64,000 bases of DNA, from positions 3,286,001 through 3,350,000 of the forward strand of contig NZ_JBEPOK010000001.1 in the NCBI RefSeq assembly GCF_040546765.1. The letters are read 5' to 3'. Positions 59,984-64,000 of this stretch are shown here, piece by piece (position 1 is the first letter of the stretch; each line of letters begins with the position of its first letter). Source of the DNA: Arthrobacter sp. OAP107 (GTDB taxonomy: Bacteria; Actinomycetota; Actinomycetes; Actinomycetales; Micrococcaceae). The translations under genes were made by a program, and so were the position numbers. Under the pieces are notes generated by a model. The model did no database searches and was not told the DNA's origin. It saw only the letters and a program-made list of their open reading frames with translations.

Positions 59984-61753
59984 ATGTCTGAATCCGTTAA
60001 CTTGCCCGCCCTCGGTGAGAGCGTCACCGAAGGAACTGTCACCCGCTGGCTCAAGCAGGTAGGTGACCGGGTAGAGGTGGACGAACCGCTGCTCGAGGTT
60101 TCCACCGACAAAGTAGACACTGAAATCCCCTCTCCGATCGCCGGCGTCATCGAGGAAATCCTCGTCGCCGAAGACGAGACCGCTGAAGTTGGCGCGCCCC
60201 TGGTGCGCATCGGTGACGGCTCGGGCGGCGGCGCTGCAGAAGCCCCCGCAGCAGCCCCCGCCGAAGAGGCACCTGCCGCAGCACCGGCAGCAGCCCCCGC
60301 CGAAGAGGCACCTGCCGCTCCCGCCGAAGAGGCACCGGCCCAGGAAGCCCCTGCAGCCGAGGCCGCACCCGCCTCCTCCGGCGAAGGCCACGAGGTCACC
60401 CTGCCTGCCCTGGGCGAGAGCGTCACCGAAGGCACCGTCACCCGCTGGCTCAAGGCCGTTGGCGACACCGTGGAAGTTGACGAGCCGCTGCTCGAAGTTT
60501 CAACGGACAAGGTCGACACCGAAATCCCGTCCCCGGTTGCCGGCACGCTCCAGGAAATCCGCGTTAACGAGGACGAGACCGCCGAGGTTGGCTCCGTCCT
60601 CGCCGTCATCGGTTCCGGCGCCGCTGCCCCTGCTGCGGCTCCGGCAGCAGCTCCTGCCGCCCCGGCCGCGGAACAGCCCGCACCGACAGCTGAGAAGCCC
60701 GCCCCCGCCCAGGAAGCAGCCCCCGCGCCTGCCCCGCAGGCAGCACCGGCACCGCAGGCAGCACCGGCACCGCAGGCTGCACCGGCCCCCCAGGCTGCAC
60801 CGGCTCCGCAGGCCGCTCCGGCCGCGGGCGGCGAGTCCGGCTACGTCACTCCCCTCGTGCGCAAGCTCGCTAACCAGCACGGTGTGGACATCGCTTCCGT
60901 CTCCGGCACCGGTGTCGGCGGCCGCATCCGCAAGCAGGACGTGCTGGCCGCTGCTGAATCCAAGGCCGCTCCGGCAGCGGCAGCAGCCCCGGCCGCAGCG
61001 TCCGCTGCTCCGTCGGCCGCAGCCTCCTCGCTTCGCGGCACCGTGCAGAAGGCTCCGCGGATCCGCCAGGTCATCGCCCGCCGCATGCGTGAGTCGCTGG
61101 ATGTCTCCACCCAGCTGACCCAGGTACACGAAGTGGACATGACCAAGGTGGCCAAGCTGCGCCTCAAGGCCAAGAACTCGTTCCAGGCCCAGAACGGCGT
61201 CAAGCTCACGTTCCTGCCCTTCATCGCCAAGGCCGTGGCCGAGGCCCTCAAGCAGCACCCCAAGCTCAACGCTGCGTACGATGAGGACAAGCAGGAAATC
61301 ACGTACCACAACGCCGAGCACCTGGCGATCGCCGTCGACACCGACAAGGGCCTGCTGGTTCCGGTCATCTCCGACGCCGGCAACCTGAACCTCGCCGGCC
61401 TCGCCGGCAAGATCGCCGACGTCGCAGACCGCACGCGCAGCGGCAAGATTGGCCCGGACGAGCTGTCCGGCGGTACGTTTAGCATCACCAACATCGGTTC
61501 CGTCGGTGCGCTGTTCGACACCCCGATCATCAACCAGCCGCAGGTCGGCATCCTGGGCACCGGTGCGATCGTCAAGCGCCCCGTGGTAGTCCAGGACGAG
61601 AACGGTGACGACTCGATCGCCATCCGCTCCATGATGTACTTGTCCCTCACCTACGACCACCGCCTCGTGGACGGTGCGGACGCAGGACGCTTCCTGCAGA
61701 CGCTGAAGGCCCGCCTCGAAGAGGGCGCGTTCGAAGCGGACCTGGGACTGTAA
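59984..61753 (+). CDS. sucB: 2-oxoacid dehydrogenase E2, dihydrolipoamide acyltransferase (SucB/DlaT type)
   Basis: A 589-residue protein. Two lipoyl domains (lipoylated lysines in VSTDKVDTEIPSP near residues 43 and 175) are joined by Ala/Pro-rich linkers containing repeated PAPQAA units; the peripheral-subunit-binding domain lies at about 286-322 (VTPLVRKLANQHGVD); the catalytic acyltransferase domain runs from about 360, ending with DHRLVDGADAGRF near 560 (catalytic His). Actinobacteria often share one E2 between pyruvate and 2-oxoglutarate complexes, so the symbol is provisional. It follows lpdA; the usual lipA/lipB neighbours are not in the window. Confidence 0.93.
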   Translation: MSESVNLPALGESVTEGTVTRWLKQVGDRVEVDEPLLEVSTDKVDTEIPSPIAGVIEEILVAEDETAEVGAPLVRIGDGSGGGAAEAPAAAPAEEAPAAAPAAAPAEEAPAAPAEEAPAQEAPAAEAAPASSGEGHEVTLPALGESVTEGTVTRWLKAVGDTVEVDEPLLEVSTDKVDTEIPSPVAGTLQEIRVNEDETAEVGSVLAVIGSGAAAPAAAPAAAPAAPAAEQPAPTAEKPAPAQEAAPAPAPQAAPAPQAAPAPQAAPAPQAAPAPQAAPAAGGESGYVTPLVRKLANQHGVDIASVSGTGVGGRIRKQDVLAAAESKAAPAAAAAPAAASAAPSAAASSLRGTVQKAPRIRQVIARRMRESLDVSTQLTQVHEVDMTKVAKLRLKAKNSFQAQNGVKLTFLPFIAKAVAEALKQHPKLNAAYDEDKQEITYHNAEHLAIAVDTDKGLLVPVISDAGNLNLAGLAGKIADVADRTRSGKIGPDELSGGTFSITNIGSVGALFDTPIINQPQVGILGTGAIVKRPVVVQDENGDDSIAIRSMMYLSLTYDHRLVDGADAGRFLQTLKARLEEGAFEADLGL

Positions 61754-61779
61754 CCCTGGGACTGTAGCCAACTGCCAAT

Positions 61780-61840
61780 AACGACGGCGGTGCGGACGCC
61801 GGTGGATTGCCACCGGAGTCCGTACCGCCGTCGTTGTTTA
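61780..61840 (+). terminator. Strong terminator after the E2 gene
   Basis: A long hairpin whose outer arms AACGACGGCGGT (61780-61791) and ACCGCCGTCGTT (61824-61835) pair perfectly, with inner pairing GCGGAC..GTCCGT and CCGGTGG..CCACCGG, followed by GTTT. It separates the E2 gene from the next promoter. Confidence 0.85.
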
Positions 61841-61866
61841 AACCGCCGCCGGGCCACGCGTGGATT

Positions 61867-61883
61867 TGCTACAGGACGTAGAA
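61867..61883. promoter_or_regulatory. Candidate fourth BlaI-type operator
   Basis: TGCTACA-GGA-CGTAGAA differs from the cydA/blaI palindromes (TTCTAC-N5-GTAGAA) at one arm position and has the same 17-bp length. It lies 22-38 bases before the ATG of the small membrane protein, over a candidate -35 (TTGCTA) with TGGCTA 17 bases downstream. Confidence 0.65.
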
Positions 61884-61904
61884 CAGACTGGCTAAGCTGG
61901 AGCC

Positions 61905-62276
61905 ATGACTATTCTCTTTAGCATTCTGGTGTTCCTGCACGTTGTCGGAGCCGCCATGATCGTGGGCTACTGGATCGCCACGATGAGGCAGCCCACCGTG
62001 CACCCCCGCCAGCGCGACGGAGCCTTCCTGCAGCTGCTCACGGGCATCGCCATGATGGGCCTCCTTCCGCTTCTGCACAGCCAGGATCCGACCAATTTTG
62101 GCGACCCGAACTACGCCAAGCTGGGCATCAAGTTCGTCATCGGCGTCATCGTCGCCGTCCTGGCCGTGATTGGTGCGCGCAAGGTCAAGAACGGGCAGCC
62201 CGTCTCAACCGGCCTGGCACACGGCGTCGGCGGGCTGGCACTGATCAACATCGCCATCGCCACCCTGTGGAACTAA
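61905..62276 (+). CDS. Small integral membrane protein, 123 residues
   Basis: A four-helix membrane protein: helix 1 ILFSILVFLHVVGAAMIVGYW, helix 2 around FLQLLTGIAMMGLLPLL, helix 3 LGIKFVIGVIVAVLAVIG, helix 4 GGLALINIAIATLW. A conserved HVVGAAxxVGYW start and a lone histidine in helix 1 recall small heme- or quinone-associated membrane proteins, but no family is assigned. GGAG lies close before the ATG. The upstream palindrome links it to the BlaI/cytochrome bd circuit. It is followed by osmC after 162 bases. Confidence 0.85.
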   Translation: MTILFSILVFLHVVGAAMIVGYWIATMRQPTVHPRQRDGAFLQLLTGIAMMGLLPLLHSQDPTNFGDPNYAKLGIKFVIGVIVAVLAVIGARKVKNGQPVSTGLAHGVGGLALINIAIATLWN

Positions 62277-62438
62277 CAGCGGAACCAAGCCGGAACTAAG
62301 CCGCAAATCGGGCGATTCGGTCATAATCCTCTGACAGCGGACAACCTGTGCACCGGAGGGACCGAATCCATAGGATTGGTAGCGGCGGGGCAACGGCTGC
62401 TGCCGTATCCCCGGATCGAATCAACGTTGAGGAGTGAC

Positions 62439-62867
62439 ATGGCTACAACACGCAACGCGCACACTGTATGGACCGGCAGCCTGACGGAAGGCTCAGGCAA
62501 CACCACCCTGGACAGCTCGGGCCTCGGCACGTTCGACGTCACCTGGAAGGCCCGCACCGAAGCGGCCGGCGGCAAGACCAGCCCCGAAGAACTCATCGCC
62601 GCGGCACACTCCGCATGCTTCTCCATGGCGTTCAGCCACGAGCTCAGCCAGGCCGGTTTCACCCCGGACGAGGTCAACACCAAGGCAGAGGTCGGCTTCC
62701 AGCCCGGCACCGGCATCACCGGCAGCCACCTGACCCTGAACGCCCGCATCCCCGGCATCTCCGAGGAGGATTTCCAGCGCATCGCGGAATCCGCCAAGAA
62801 GGGCTGCCCGGTATCCCAGGCCCTGACCGGCATTGAGATCACGCTGGACGCCACGCTGGCTTCCTGA
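62439..62867 (+). CDS. osmC: OsmC/Ohr-family peroxiredoxin
   Basis: A 142-residue organic-hydroperoxide reductase. The peroxidatic cysteine is in AAAHSACFSMAFSHEL and the resolving cysteine in KKGCPVSQALTG, both where the family expects them; the EELIAAAHSACFSMA context is OsmC-like. Start ATG 62439 has TTGAGGAGT upstream (an alternative frame start at 62376 lacks resemblance). Known Ohr proteins are reduced by lipoylated proteins and lipoamide dehydrogenase, whose genes lie 1-4 kb upstream. Confidence 0.92.
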   Translation: MATTRNAHTVWTGSLTEGSGNTTLDSSGLGTFDVTWKARTEAAGGKTSPEELIAAAHSACFSMAFSHELSQAGFTPDEVNTKAEVGFQPGTGITGSHLTLNARIPGISEEDFQRIAESAKKGCPVSQALTGIEITLDATLAS

Positions 62868-62874
62868 TCCCGTA

Positions 62875-62934
62875 AAGCACTGAAGGCCCTGTTCCCCTGG
62901 AGAAATCCAGTGGGGAACGGGGCCTTCAGTGCTT
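62875..62934. terminator. Bidirectional terminator between osmC and the tricorn gene
   Basis: A very long stem: AAGCACTGAAGGCCC (62875-62889) pairs with GGGCCTTCAGTGCTT (62920-62934), extended inward by GTTCCCC/GGGGAAC. The genes on both sides converge on it. Confidence 0.85.
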
Positions 62935-62941
62935 CAGGGCG

Positions 62942-64000
62942 CTACGCCTGGCTCTGCCGGCGGGCCGGCAGCGGCTCCGGGCGGAGCCGGCGGTAGCCTT
63001 CGCGGGCCGGCGGCCGGTCCGTGGGGAGCTCCTGCACCATCTCCTTCAAGGCCGTGATGCCGGACTCCAGTTGCGGGTCCCGGCGGGCAGCGTAGGCGTG
63101 CGGTGGGAACGTCACCTCGATGTCCGGAGCCACGCCGTGGTTTTCGACGCTCCAGCCCACCCCGCCGCCGAACCACGTGGCGTAGCGCGGCTGGGTCACG
63201 CCTGTTCCGTCGGCAAGCGTGAAGCGGTTGTCGATGCCGACGACGCCGCCCCACGTGCGGGTGCCGATCACCGGGCCGATGCCGCGCAGCTTGGACACCT
63301 GGGTGATGATGTCGCCGTCGGACCCGGCAAATTCGTCGGCCAGGATGATCACCGGGCCACGCGGCGCGTGATGCGGATACGTCCGCGGCTTCTCGCCGCG
63401 GGGCATGCTCCAGCCCGTCACCTTCCGCCCGATCAGTTCGGCCACGAGCTGGGAGGTGTGCCCGCCGCGGTTGCGGCGGACGTCCACGATGAGGCCGTCA
63501 AGAGCGGTCTCGGTGTCCAAGTCACGGTGGAGCTGTGCCCAGCCGTTGGCCAGCATGTCCGGGATGTGCAGGTATCCGAACTTGCCGTCCGACGCCTCGC
63601 GGACCGTGCGGCGGTTGGCGTTCACCCAGTCCTGGTACCGGAGCCGTTCCTCATCCCTGATCGGGACGACGGCAATCCGGCGCTGGACGCCGGCTGATTC
63701 GCCGTGGCCGGCGCCGTTGCGGATGGTCAGTTCCACCGCCCGCCCGGCCGCGCCCACCAGCTGCATGGCGGGGGTGAGCGACTCGGTGAGGCGCACACCG
63801 TCGATCGCCAGCAGAACGTCCCCGGCCTTGGCGTCGGCGCCCGGCCGCGTCAGCGGCGAAGTGGCCAGCGGGTCCGACGATTCGCCGGCCAGGATGCGCT
63901 CGATCTCCCAGCCCTCGCCGGTGAAGGCGAGGTCGGCACCCAGCCTGCCCTGGCCGTTGCTGCCGTTCTCAACGGCCGCCGCCGGGCGCACGTAGGCGTG
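62942..64000 (-). CDS. Tricorn-like S41 peptidase, N-terminal part beyond window edge
   Basis: C-terminal 353 residues of a larger protein: the frame is open to the right edge, so the start lies outside the window. A PDZ domain (residues about 35-110 of the visible part, GDVLLAIDGVRLTESLTP) is followed by the S41 catalytic domain with FGYLHIPDM, VDVRRNRGGHTSQLV and the nucleophilic serine in EFAGSDGDI; the later TWGG...DPQLE region completes it. Tricorn homologues degrade oligopeptides in the cytoplasm; full proteins have about 1000 residues with N-terminal beta-propellers. Confidence 0.9.
   Translation of the reverse strand, partial: HAYVRPAAAVENGSNGQGRLGADLAFTGEGWEIERILAGESSDPLATSPLTRPGADAKAGDVLLAIDGVRLTESLTPAMQLVGAAGRAVELTIRNGAGHGESAGVQRRIAVVPIRDEERLRYQDWVNANRRTVREASDGKFGYLHIPDMLANGWAQLHRDLDTETALDGLIVDVRRNRGGHTSQLVAELIGRKVTGWSMPRGEKPRTYPHHAPRGPVIILADEFAGSDGDIITQVSKLRGIGPVIGTRTWGGVVGIDNRFTLADGTGVTQPRYATWFGGGVGWSVENHGVAPDIEVTFPPHAYAARRDPQLESGITALKEMVQELPTDRPPAREGYRRLRPEPLPARRQSQA

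Overview
This is a 64 kb stretch of a GC-rich actinobacterial chromosome, most like Arthrobacter/Pseudarthrobacter (Micrococcaceae). The evidence is the GC-rich codon usage, frequent GTG/TTG starts, two DUF222-HNH endonuclease genes, and a gene order that follows the conserved actinobacterial block from dxs to sigA (in Mycobacterium tuberculosis roughly Rv2682c to Rv2703: dxs, acn/TRAM methyltransferase, APC permease, ceoB, ceoC, DUF3159, OB-fold, DUF3710, dut, DUF3093, DUF4193, ..., sigA). I saw no phage, insertion sequence, CRISPR array, rRNA or tRNA. Nearly all of the window is protein-coding, with short intergenic gaps.

Layout. 0-3.7 kb: the end of a DUF222-HNH gene, then a fused enoyl-CoA hydratase/3-hydroxyacyl-CoA dehydrogenase behind a TTACTC/GAGTAA palindrome. 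3.8-9.1 kb (minus strand): an ECF transporter (fused ATPases, T, S), a nucleoside hydrolase and an aldo/keto reductase. 9.2-12.6 kb: dxs with three small trailing genes. 12.8-17.1 kb: aconitase and a TRAM RNA methyltransferase. 17.1-20.7 kb: a KimA-like potassium permease divergent from two TrkA/RCK proteins. 20.7-24.0 kb: DUF3159, OB-fold, DUF3710, dut, DUF3093 and DUF4193. 24.3-31.3 kb: sepH, thymidine kinase, an alkaline-phosphatase-family protein, DUF5998 and a GNAT/acyl-CoA-ligase fusion. 31.3-48.3 kb: the two topoisomerase IV subunits, separated by DinB, GNAT, zinc-ribbon, katG, cydABDC and a blaI-M56 peptidase pair. 48.5-54.0 kb: DUF7455, a second DUF222-HNH gene, sigA and DUF4192. 54.1-58.2 kb: an MFS permease, a PAC2 protein and leucyl aminopeptidase. 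58.5-64 kb: lpdA, the 2-oxoacid dehydrogenase E2, a small membrane protein, OsmC, and the C-terminal part of a tricorn-like protease running off the right edge.

The strongest new observation is regulatory. The cydA/blaI divergent region carries three copies of a 17-bp palindrome (TTCTACA-N3-TGTAGAA type; one copy perfect). A fourth near-match lies about 18 kb away, directly upstream of the small membrane protein at 61.9 kb. This suggests that a BlaI-type repressor and its M56 membrane metalloprotease control cytochrome bd together with at least one unlinked gene. Other points of interest are an unassigned 22-bp palindrome before aconitase, a KimA-like permease with conserved K+-site residues next to RCK proteins, a lipoamide/Lpd/OsmC neighbourhood suggestive of hydroperoxide reduction, and two separate 19-bp tandem-repeat tracts, one of which duplicates the 3' end of the DUF4193 gene.
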